The notes beneath the pieces are model-generated. The model did not search any database, had not been told where the DNA came from, and saw only the letters and a list, made by a program, of their open reading frames with translations. Shown one piece after another: positions 38,401 to 49,755 of a DNA stretch of 64,000 bases. This DNA comes from Nematostella vectensis. Taxonomy: Eukaryota > Cnidaria > Anthozoa > Actiniaria > Edwardsiidae. Made by a program: the position numbers and the translations under genes. Every line of letters begins with the position of its first letter. Position 1 is the first letter of the stretch. The stretch covers positions 11,085,296 through 11,149,295 of the forward strand of contig NC_064035.1 of NCBI RefSeq assembly GCF_932526225.1. Reading direction: 5' to 3'.

Positions 38401-41400
38401 TAATATATATATGGCTGGACAAAATATTTTACTTGCAATGATAATTTGAAAGCTCTTATGCTAGAAAACTAGGGAAAAGTCTTGTGAATTTGCAATAGCA
38501 TTATTTTGCTATAAATAGAAACATTTTAGGTGGGCAAGTCAAGGAATGATATTTAATTAGGTTTAGAATATGAAATTTGAATTTAGCGCTCAGAGCAATT
38601 GTCCAACATGTTGACTCATTGACGGCTGATTGATAACTGATTGTTCTTGAGCCCGGGGGTGGGAGGAGCTTTCCCTTTTACAGTGGAACCTCATGTTAAA
38701 AGTCCTTGAAGCAGATTAATTGGCCAGCACTGAAATGGCTTCAAACTATGCCACACCAGTCTCCACAAGAGTGGTTAATCAAAAATCCAATAAAAAAAAA
38801 CAATCAAAAAACACCAAATGTAATTTCATTTGTTTCAATGACTGATGCCAGAAACCGGTTTAACAGTTCGAAATTATGTTCATAGAATATTGAAAATATG
38901 AGAACTGATGAACTTATATTGACAATTAAAAGTTTGAATAGTGATATGTTATTACCAATAATGTCTATGTGCTTTGCTCATTCCAGGGTGCCTATATTAG
39001 CAACTTCTATCCAAGAGCAATTGAACATGGAGACCTCTACTGAAGAAGCCAGTAAAAATGGCACCACACTACGGGTAATTAATGGCCTCTCTACTTAAAC
39101 TTATTTATTTGTCTTCAGACGATCTATGTTTCAATATCAGGCTGACGCTCACCACCCCCTTCTTATTCAACTTATCCTGGATAGCCTTGGCTTCACATGC
39201 TCCAGGGAGCAGATTATGGACTTTGAGCTTTGCCTTGCAGATTCCCAGCCAGCAGTAAGTAGACCCAGTAATGAAAACAGGAACAAATGGGCAAAGGAGA
39301 GAGGGGAGGCATGGGACATTTGAAAAAAATATTGAGCTCCCAAGGCTTCTTTCTACTTCTTTCATTTTTTAACAATTTACCTTATTTGAAGCCCTTCTAG
39401 CCAGGATGTTTATCTTCCTGCTTCATCATAAAACAAGCCAAAAGTTTCAAGTGGCTGTTAAAAGACTCTAAAACTGCCAATGACTCACTTTTCATGTGTA
39501 TTGTGTATTGTTCTTTGGATTGTTCTTAACAAGTTTTCTTCTTTAGGCTATAGGAGGGGCACTTGATGAGTTTATTTTTGCTCCACGGCTGGACAACCTT
39601 TTGAATGCCTACACTTCTCTAGAGGTGAAGTGACTGTTGTACTCACACATTACATTTTTACAGTATTAGATGCACTTTACAAACATACTTTATTTACAGT
39701 ACATATTGCAGTTTTTTTGAGTAAGTACGCAGCTGCTTTGTCTCCTATTATCTTTGTCCTACAAAGGAGTTCTTTTGTCTTGTAAGAGCTGCGTACTGAC
39801 CCATTTTTTTTCTGGTTCTTGGTTAAAAGTTTAGTGCTTTTTGATGTAAAGTAAAGCTAATAACATGGGGATCTCTATTTATTAGGGACTAATCTTGTCG
39901 CTCGAAGGCCCAACAATCAATTCAGATCCAAATATTCGTCTTGTGTCCCTCTATGATAACGAAGAGGTAAAATGATATTATGTTAAATTTTACTTAACAT
40001 TTTATTTTATGTTTTGCTGGTGTTGTTGACACAGAGAAGGTGGTTTAGGAGAACATGAAATGTATCATGTTTTATGTATTTTTTCCTTTTCTGATGATTT
40101 CCCTTATACTCGAGTCTTTTTTTCTAAACAGCCTCTAGGAGGCTTGATAGAGTGTGATTTGGCCTGGACTCTGAAGTTTGCATATTATTGTTTAAGGTTG
40201 TCTGAAAAACAGTCTTTAAACTGGCTTTGAAATATGTGAAGCAAATTCGACCTGTATTGTTTCATCTTTTATTGAACTACCCATTTTGCCCCTATCATTC
40301 ATTTCTGCAACATATTGTTAAAGCTATACCTTAAATGTTTTTGCAGGTTGGCTCAGAAAGTGCACAAGGAGCGGCCTCCAAACTAACAGAACTTGTGCTA
40401 AAAAGGCTAGCAACAGGTTAATGCTATAGTTTTGTTTTGTTTATTTATAATCTTAATTTTACTCCTTCTTCTTGAGACTGTGACCCTCTTTCAGGTGATT
40501 CAGCAACAGGAATTTCTATATTCACACCAAACTGTGCTATTTCAGGTGGATCACCAACGGCTTTCGAGGAAGCCATTCCAAAATCTCTGCTTGTCAGTGC
40601 AGATCAGGCCCACGCTGCTCATCCCAACTATGTGTAAGCAACATGATAAGAAGTTCCATTGCTAAAACATACAGTCATAAGCAATACTGTCCTTATATAG
40701 GGGTTTCCTCTAGTAGGCTTGTTAAGCAAGTGGAATATGTAAAGAATGGTTTGACATTGTTTGAAGTCATAAGCACTCAGTAATTTCAAACAATTTTATA
40801 AATATTTTTAGTATAACAACAATCATGGAGAATGGTCATCAATTTAATAGATAAATCATTTTCTGCATCAAAACATTGCACAATAAAGAAATAGTATGAA
40901 ATAATGTACTTTGTAGCAGTCTGAGGATATCTTCCATATTGTGATTTAATTCTAGCGAAAAGCATGAAGAGAACCACAGGCCAGGATTCCACAAGGTTTG
41001 TTGAGATTTTGTTTTTTTGTCCTTTATACATTTTCAACCTTAAAGTTGCCTCTTTCATTTTAGTGTTTTAAATTGTTTGCCAGGGCCCTGTGCTGAAGTA
41101 TAATGGCAATCAACGTTATGCCACGACTGCTGTTACTGCAAGCGTGATGCGTTTAGTTGCAGAAAAAGTTGAATTGCCTTTACAGGTTTGTGATAGTATA
41201 CTTTTACAGTTAAATCTAGATTAATCAATAGTTTGGTTATTGGTCCTCTTTTTTACCAAAAAAGACATACCTGCTGAAGCAACATCATTCATAAAAAGAC
41301 TGATAGGATAATCTTGCACATGTGCACTGGGCAAAGCCACTTTGCAGGGGCGGGTCCAGAATTCCAAGAAGGGGGGCCAAAACAAGAGTTTCAAGAAAGA

Positions 41401-42550
41401 GGGCCCGGATTAATTTAACAAAAATTTTTAAGCAAAATATCTGAAAATAGGGGGCATGGGGCGAGGCAGGGGCTGCTCGGCCCACCCCTAGATCCGCCCC
41501 TGCTTTGGAATGAGGACCCTTAATGGCTGCATGTTCTTCAAATTAACCATTTTGTTTGTTCAATTATGTACCTGATACAGTGAACGTGAAATGCATATTT
41601 CCCCATTTTTTTTTTCGAATGCTAGACCTCAAAGACTCTTTGTAAAAGTATAGAAAAGGTAGATTTTCATAATGAATCAAGCATCCATTCAGAGTTTAAC
41701 AGATAGTATTATCTGACTATAGGAGGTGTGCGTCAGGAATGATTCACCTTGTGGGAGTACCATTGGACCTATTTTGGCTGCCAAACTTGGCCTGAGGACA
41801 GTTGGTAAGGCTGCAATAGCAACCTCCTGTAAGAAGAAAACTATCACCAAGTGTGTAAAAAATTGTTGAAGGGTTTCCTCTGTGGTGCACTCAAGGTCCA
41901 TCACTACAAATTAAATTTGTCCCGGTTCCTTACCCTTTCTACCCCATTTTCCTCCTACCTATCTTAGCATGCTTCACTAATAATAATGTTGATAATGCTG
42001 CAAACATGATACTCTTTTACACAATCAAAAAGATTAATTTCTTCCCCCCGTCCTCTTCTCAATGTTCTTCATTTGTGGCATCAAGTTCCAACATTGGGAT
42101 AAAAGAATACATATATTTTCAGTTTTACTAAATGAGAAAATTAAACATTTTCATGAATTTAAGAAATAATAAATAATAAATTTGCAGTAACATTATCATC
42201 CACATAACAATTGTCTATTGTAGGCCTGGCTAAGATTCCATTCCAGTGGTGTGCCTCTCACACAAACACACCATTAAGCCAGATAATCACCTATTTTTTA
42301 CTACCTACGCCATATATCTGGTCTACTATTACTTCATCTAGATATTGGTGGACCCCAGCTTTCCATGCATTCAATACGAGAATTATGCTGCGTTTCTAGC
42401 GTCTACCAGTGCATGCACCTTTTCAAGGTAGGCATCATTTCATCATTCTCTTATGTTGTCCATTATTGTTTGTAAACTATTCTCTTTTTGCAATTTTAGG
42501 GTTTCTTCCAGCACTTTCCAGAGGTAGATGCATCACTAGTGAATGAGTAG
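35429..42550 (+). CDS. DNPEP: Aspartyl aminopeptidase (M18 family), complete, 17 exons, 471 aa
   Basis: Exons: 35429-35440, 35932-36001, 36475-36563, 37193-37306, 37475-37600, 38200-38324, 38987-39074, 39141-39254, 39547-39624, 39886-39966, 40347-40416, 40546-40633, 40956-40995, 41084-41185, 41723-41804, 42342-42427, 42500-42550. Phases agree and give 471 aa, the human length. It is a cytosolic dodecameric zinc peptidase releasing N-terminal Asp/Glu. Metal and catalytic blocks: [65 protein letters not shown] and LSMHSIREL. The N-terminus is tiny (ATG GCG GAC AAG). All key residues look intact. Confidence 0.97.
37647..37853. repeat. Perfect 100-bp palindrome with 7-bp spacer, DNPEP intron 5
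   Basis: The arm 37647-37746 is the exact reverse complement of 37754-37853, with TACAATG between. The centre reads GTGACTCAG / CTGAGTCAC. I see no target duplication. It may be a foldback element or MITE. Confidence 0.95.
39721..39800. mobile_element. Hairpin element, DNPEP intron 9
   Basis: GTAAGTACGCAGCT (39721) is matched inverted by AGCTGCGTACTGAC (39787-39800), one mismatch. An 80-bp hairpin, probably a small MITE. Confidence 0.5.
41340..41509. mobile_element. Short element with TTTGCAGGGGCGGGTC termini, DNPEP intron 14
   Basis: The left end TTTGCAGGGGCGGGTCCAGA and the right end TAGATCCGCCCCTGCTTTGG are imperfect inverted repeats around a G-rich interior. No coding capacity. Confidence 0.55.
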
Positions 42551-43394
42551 GTCATATTAATTGCAGTGCAATACAGTGCAATGTTCAGTTGGTCGCATTA
42601 TTACATGAAGCTACAGTGGAAGGTAGATGTGTGAGTGAATGGATAGTCCAGGGTGATTGCTGTGCAATACCTACGATATGACGATTCCTATGCTAGCTTA
42701 CAGAAATAAAATATCAATTCAAATTAAATAACCTAGTAATCATAACACCTCAATTTTGTCATCCATTTATTTTGTATTTGAAAAGATACTGGCTACAACA
42801 AATTTCATTTTAAGTTTACCAGTAAACTTGGAGAGCACTTGTTATCCAAATAAAACTATCTTTCAACCATTTGTCATCCAGTTAGCGATTGTTTTATCCT
42901 AGCTCAGAAGTCCAAATGCGGCCTTTCTTTGTCATTTTTGCTCAGAGTCAGAGGAATGTCTTGGGTCATTGTTGGTATCATTGTATTTGGTCCTACTATT
43001 GGGATACTATTTAACTATGGTTTGTGTACAGAGTATCTACATTTAAATGTTAATATCCACTGTTTTAGTGAACCTTGTTCTTGGTATTTTAAAGGCTTTG
43101 AATGTTTGATCTAGTTTTGTGAAAGTTGATAATTAAATAAACTAACACACAAAAAACAGTTACGAAAAGAGGGAGAAGGACCATTCATGCATAAAAACCG
43201 CAGTAAATTTATTGCAGGAGTAATGTCTGACAGATAGTGTCTAACATTCGCGTCTAAGACTGGGTGCAGTCCTGTAACATCTATTTTACATTTGTCCTAC
43301 GAGTTTCTCGCCATGCTAAATCTATTTTGAATAATGTATCTTGGATGGAGCAAAATGTCAAGTAGAGAAAAATGATGGCCTACACATCTGGATA
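42551..43394. other. DNPEP 3' UTR and intergenic DNA
   Basis: AATAAA at about 42705 is a plausible poly(A) signal. Nothing else is recognisable. Confidence 0.5.
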
Positions 43395-45802
43395 GCTGGT
43401 ACACATGGATCACCTGTGCACCTGGATCACTAGGGTACAGCCTGATCACCTGTACACCTAGTTAAACTGGATCACATGTAAACCTAGTTAAACTGGATAA
43501 CCTTTTTACCCGGATCACCTATACACTTGGATAACTTGTACACTTGGATTACCTGTACATGTGGATCACCCAGATCACCTTTACATGTAGATCACCTGTA
43601 CACCTGGATCACCCAGATCACCTGTACAGCCAGATCTGTACACCTGGATTACCTTGAACACCTGTACACCTGTTTCACCCAGATCACCTGTACACCTAAA
43701 TCACCTGTACACCTGGATTACCTGTACACCTGGGTCACCCAGATCACATGTCCACCCAGATCACCTGTACACCTGGATCACCTAGATAACCTTGATCACC
43801 TGTGCACCCAGAATAACATGATCACCTGTACCCCAGATTTACTTGATCACCTGTACACCTGGCTCACCCAGGTTACCTAAACACCCAGATCACCTGTACA
43901 CCCAGATCACCTCTACTCCTGGATCAACTGTACACCCAGATCACCTGTACCCCTGGATCAACTGTACACCTGGATCATCTGTACACCTGCATCAACTGTG
44001 CACTCAGATCATTGAGATCACCTTTACACCTAGGTCAACTGTTTACCCAGATCACCTGTACACCTGAATCACCCAGATCACCTGTACACCTGGATCACCC
44101 AGATCATCTATGTACACCAGGATCACCTGGATCGCTTGTACACCTAGATCACGTGTACACCTGGATCATCTGTACACCCAGATCAACTTGATCACCTGTA
44201 CACCCAGATTACCTGTACCCCTAGATCATCTGTACACCTGGATCATCTGTACACCTAGATCACCCAGATCCCCTGTACACCAGGATCATCGATACACCTG
44301 GATCACCTGTACACCTGGATAACCTGCACAGCTGGATCGCTTGTACACCTAGATCACATGTACACCTGGATCATCTGTACACCCAGATCAACTTGATCAC
44401 CTGTACACCCAGATTACCTGTACCCCTGGATCAACTGAACACCTGGATCACCTGTACACCTGGATCATCTGTACACCTGGATCACCCAGATCACCTGTAC
44501 ACATGGATCATCGGCACACCTGGATCACCTACACACCTGGATCACCTGTACATCGTTATCACCTGTACACCCAGATCACCTGTACACCCAGATCACCTGT
44601 ACACCTGGATCACCTGCACACCTGGATTACCTGTACACCCAGATCACCTTTACTCCTAGATCAACTGTACACCCAGATCATCTATACTCCTGGATCAACT
44701 GTACACCCAGATCAACTTCATTACCAATACACCCAGATCACCTGTACCCCTGGATCACCTGTACACCCAGATCAACTTGATCACATGTACACCCAGATCA
44801 CCTGTACCCCTGGATCAACTTGATCACCTGGATTACCAAGATAACCTGTACACCTGAATCACCTGTACTCCTGGATCATCTGTACACCTAGATCACCCAG
44901 ATCACCTGTACACCTAGATCACCTGTACACCTGGATCATCTGTACACCTAGATCACCCAGATCCCCTGTACACCAGGATCATTGGTACACCTGGATCACC
45001 TGTACACCTGGATGACCTGCACACCTGGATCACCTGTACACCCAGATCACCTGTACACCCAGATCACCTGTACACCTGGATCACCTGCACACCTGGATCA
45101 CCTGTACACCTGGATCACTTGCCCACCTGGATCACCTATATTACCTTGATCAGCTACACACCCAGATAAACTTGGTTACTTGTACACCCATCATCTGTAC
45201 ACCCAGATTTACTTTATCACCTATACAACCATATCACCTGTACACCTAGATCACCTGTACTCCTGGATCAGCTGTACACCCAGATTACCTAGATCACCTG
45301 TACACCCAGATCAACTTGATCACCTGTACACCCAGATCACCTGTACCCCTGGATCAACTGTACACCTGGATCATCTGTACACCTGGATCACCTGCACAAC
45401 TGGATCACCTGTACACCGAGATCACTTGGATCACCTGTACACCCAGATCACCTATACACCTGGATCACCCATATCACCTGTACACCTGGATCACCCAGAT
45501 CACCTGTACACCTGGATCACCTGTACAACTGTAACACCTGGATCACCCAGATCACCTGTTCGCCCAGATCACCTGTACACCTGGATCACCTGTACAACTG
45601 TATACCTGGATCACCCAGATCACCTGTACACCTGGATCACCCAGATCACCTGTACGCCCAGATCACCTGTACACCTGGATCACCTGTACAACTGTACACC
45701 TGGGTCACCCAGATCACCTGTAGAAATGGATCACCTGTACACCTGGATCACCCAGATCACCTGTACACCCAGATCACCTGTACACCTGGATCACCTGCAG
45801 TG
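43395..45802. repeat. 2.4-kb minisatellite with ~17-bp CACCTGTACACCTGGAT unit
   Basis: Units of GATCACCTGTACACCTG alternate with GATCACCTGTACACCCA and with an extra 9-bp ATCACCCAG-type insertion. The period is irregular. Nearly every unit carries CACCTG, an E-box core. Open frames (Thr/Pro/His/Leu-rich) come from the repeat. Confidence 0.94.
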
Positions 45803-46892
45803 TTAAGCCAACAAAGGTCATACATGCATAACAGCATAAAATGTATTATAATTTCCATACCGTGATCTATGTTGAGACAACTACTATGACTAAAAAATTA
45901 TACCACTTTTATTTTTGCACTTTTAGTGCAATGTAAAAATGCCAAATCAATTGGAAAAAAATGTGCTTGTACTTTTATTCCTTTTTAATTATGCATTTTT
46001 TTTAAATATTTGAATCCTATTGATACTTTGCTCAAAAAGTTCAAAAATAAATCTGTTTTATTTTGTAGTCATAGCTTAAAGAAACAGGTTTACAGTGGCA
46101 ATAAAGCCATTATAATACCTGTTGTTTTGCATACCTCCATTGATATTATTGAATTATCATATCAGTATTAACAACATTATTAGTATTATTAATTTATATG
46201 AGTTTCATTGTGGTTATCAGGAGCATCATCATTATTACTTTAATAATATTGATCTCTCCATACTTACATATTTATACTTGATTTCTGAAATAAGGAAAAT
46301 GTAGAGTTTATTTTTTGTGAGAGTACAACATAATCTTGTTTTTTTTAACCCGTGAACTACACTTTAGCATATTACTCGTTATTGTGATTTGATTCTTTTG
46401 TTCTCCTTTGTGTTTTCCTTACTATTACACTTTGACTATCACACTTGGTTTCACGGGTTAGAGTGGTTTCAAATAATCCGCAAAAAAGTTAGTGGCATTC
46501 TACACGTTTGATTTAGTAATAGTAGTAAAAGATTTTGTTCTCTATTGTTTTGTTTTGTATATCACGCACTGTAACACACCAACTAATAGTTAGTGTTTCA
46601 CAGATTAATTGAAACCACTGTGATGATAATGAAAACCACTCTATTCTGCATTTTATGGCAGTCTTCCTTGATCACTATACTTTCAAATTGCACAAATCCT
46701 GTTATTGTCAATAGATAGAACTTGTCATGCAGATATCTCTGTACTATTATCATGCCTAGTGAACAAGAAATGGCTTCATAGCTCACTTTCCAATATCTGT
46801 TGTGCTGTGCGTTGCAGAGCACCCAATCGTTCAAGTAATTCACCAATAGAATATAGCTCAGTGTACAGAATGCCCAAAGACAAAGCACAAGC
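45803..46892. other. AT-rich intergenic stretch
   Basis: No supported gene. A short inverted repeat (AACCCGTGAA near 46349 and TTCACGGGTT near 46450) may be the edges of a degenerate MITE. ORFs of 67-96 codons here have no recognisable features. Confidence 0.5.
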
Positions 46893-49460
46893 TGTAAAGC
46901 TTGGGTAGTACAGTGTATCGGTGATTCCTAGCTACAGCTTGCGTGGTGCTGTGTGTCGAGGATTCCTAGGTACAGCTTGGGTGGTACAGTGTGTCGGTGA
47001 TTCCTAGGTACAGCTTGTGTGGTACAGTGTGCCGGTGTTTCCTAGGTACAGCTTGTGTGCCGAGTGATTCCTAGGTACAGCTTGTGTGCCGAGTGACTCT
47101 CAGGTACAGCTTGTGTGCTGAGTGATTCCTAGGTACAGCTTGTGTGCGGAGTGATTCCTAGGTACAGCTTGTGTGTCGGGTAATTCCTAGGTACAGCTTT
47201 TGTGCCGGGTGATTCCTAGGTACAGTTTGTGTGGTACAGTGTGCCTGTGATTCTTAGGTACAGCTTGTGTGTCGGTGATTCCTAGCTACAGCTTGCGTGG
47301 TACAGTGTGTCGGTGATTCCTAGGTACAGCTTGTGTGCTGGGTGATTCCTAGGTACAGCTTGTGTAGTACAGTGTGTCAGTGATTTCTAGGTACAGCTTG
47401 TGTGCTGGGTAATTCCTAGGTACAGCTTGTGAGTTGGTGATCCCTAGGTACAGCTTTGTTCCAGGTGATTCCTAGGTACAGCTATGTGTCGGTGATTCCT
47501 AGGTACAGATTGTGTGCCGGGTGATTCCTAGGTACAGCTTGTGTGCCGGGTGATTCCTAGGTACAGATTGTGTGCCGGGTGATTCCTAGGTACAGCTTGT
47601 GTGCCGGGTGATTCCTAGGTACAGCTTGTGTGCCGGGTGATTCCTAGGTACAGATTGTGTGCCGAGTGATTCCTAGGTACAGCTTGTGTGCCGGGTGATT
47701 CCTAGGTACAGATTGTGTGCCGGGTGATTCCTAGGTACAGCTTGTGTGCCGGGTGATTCCTAGGTACAGCTTGTGTGCCGGGTGATTCCTAGGTACAGAT
47801 TGTGTGCTGGGTGATTCCTAGGTACAGATTGTGTGCCGGTGATTCCTAGGTACAGATTGTGTGTCGGGTGATTCCTAGGTACAGATTGTGTGCCGGGTGA
47901 TTCCTAGGTACAGCTTGTGTGCCGGTGATTCCTAGGTACAGATTGTGTGCCGGGTGATTCCTAGGTACAGCTTGTGTGCCGGGTGATTCCTAGGTACAGC
48001 TTGTGTGCCGGGTGATTCCTAGGTACAGATTGTGTGCCGGGTGATTCCTAGGTACAGATTGTGTGCCGGGTGATCCCTAGGTACAGCTTGTGTGCCGGGT
48101 GATTCCTAGGTACAGCTTGTGTGCCAGGTAATTCCTAGGTACAGATTGTGTGCCGGGTGATTCCTAGGTACAGCTTGTGTGCCGGGTGATTCCTAGGTAC
48201 AGCTTGTGTGCCGGGTGTTCCTAGGTACAGCTTGTGTGCCGGGTGATTCCTAGGTACAGATTGTGTGCCGGGTGATTCCTAGGTACAGCTTGTGTGCCCG
48301 GTGATTCCTAGGTACAGATTGTGTGCCGGGTGATCCCTAGGTACAGCTTGTGTGCCGGGTGATTCCTAGGTACAGCTTGTGTGCCAGGTAATTCCTAGGT
48401 ACAGATTGTGTGCCGGGTGATTCCTAGGTACAGCTTGTGTGTCGGGTGATTCCTAGGTACAGCTTGTGTGCCGGGTGATTCCTAGGTACAGCTTGTGTGC
48501 CGGGTGATTCCTAGGTACAGATTTTGTGCCGGGTGATTCCTAGGTACAGCTTGTGTGCCCGGTGATTCCTAGGTACAGATTGTGTGCCGGGTGATTCCTA
48601 GGTACAGCTTGTGTGCCCGGTGATTCCTAGGTACAGCTTGTGTGCCGGCTGATTCCTAGGTACAGCTTGTGTGCTGGGTGATTCCTAGGTACAGCTTGTG
48701 TGCCGGGTGATTCCTAGGTACAGCTTGTGTGCCGGGTGATTCCTAGGTACAGCTTGTGTGCCGGGTGATTCCTAGTGTAGGTACAGATTGTGTGCCGGGT
48801 GATTCCTAGGTACAGCTTGTGTGCCCGGTGATTCCTAGGTACAGCTTGTGTGCCGGGTGATTCCTAGGTACAGCTTGTGTGCCGGGTGATTCCTAGGTAC
48901 AGCTTGTGTGCCGGATGATTCCTGGGTACAGCTTGTGTGCCGGGTGATTCCTAGGTACAGCTTGTGTGCCGGGTGATTCCTAGGTACAGATTGTGTGCCG
49001 GGTGATTCCTAGGTACAGCTTGTGTGCCGGGTGATTCCTAGGTACAGCTTGTGTGCCGGGTGATTCCTAGGTACAGCTTGTGTGCCGGGTGATTCCTAGG
49101 TACAGCTTGTGTGCCGGGTGATTCCTAGGTACAGATTGTGTGCCGGGTGATTCCTAGGTACAGCTTGTGTGCCGGGTGATTCCTAGGTACAGATTGTGTG
49201 CCGGGTGATTCCTAGGTACAGATTGTGTGCCGGGTGATTCCTAGGTACAGCTTGTGTGCCGGGTGATTCCTAGGTACAGCTTGTGTGCCGGGTGATTCCT
49301 AGGTACAGCTTGTGTGCCGGGTGATTCCTAGGTACAGATTGTGTGCCGGGTGATTCCTAGGTACAGCTTGTGTGCCGGGTGATTCCTAGGTACAGCTTGT
49401 GTGCCGGGTGATTCCTGGGTACAGCTTGTGTGCCGGGTGATTCCTAGGTACAGCTTATCT
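46893..49460. repeat. 29-bp minisatellite, ~88 copies
   Basis: Units contain TGATTCCTAGGTACAGCTTG followed by TGTGCCGGG. Two main variants differ at one base, CAGCTTG or CAGATTG. The left 500 bp is more diverged (units with GTGGTACAGTGTGTCGG); the centre and right are nearly uniform, pointing to recent expansion from that side. Confidence 0.95.
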
Positions 49461-49534
49461 GGTACAGTGCAGGGGCTCCTTCCTCTGACTTTTGTGGTGT
49501 AGTGTGTCGGTAATGTCAAGGTACAGCTTGTGTG

Positions 49535-49685
49535 TTGCCAGAGCTGTAGCAGGCCTCTAAATATTGGCTGGGGGGGGGGGGGGGGGGGCACCATACGAAA
49601 CATAAAGAACAGAATATTTTTGGAAAAAAATTGGGGGAGCACGCCACCCCAAGTGCCCCATTCCCTGCTACGGCCCTTGGTGCAG
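49535..49685. mobile_element. Dispersed element with CCAGAGCTGTAGCAGG / CTGCTACGGCCCTT ends
   Basis: The terminal inverted repeats AGAGCTGTAGCAGG and CCTGCTACGGCCCT enclose a long G run (about 49570-49590). It is related to the copies at 8960 and 26660 and lies just beyond the last clear VWA-gene exon. Confidence 0.5.
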
Positions 49686-49755
49686 TGATGCAGACGTTCC
49701 AGTGTTTGGCTGGCCTGTAGGTGCGTCTCATATGCAAGCTTAACTCCATACTGAC

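Noticed and set aside
43527-45806. Thr/Pro/His-rich ORFs that look like a secreted repeat protein
   Set aside because: They follow the 17-bp repeat, shift frame repeatedly, and have no signal peptide, splice sites or flanking unique coding sequence.
46893-49460. Possible CRISPR array (regular ~29-bp repeats)
   Set aside because: There are no unique spacers, the repeats are directly head to tail, and the context is animal nuclear DNA.
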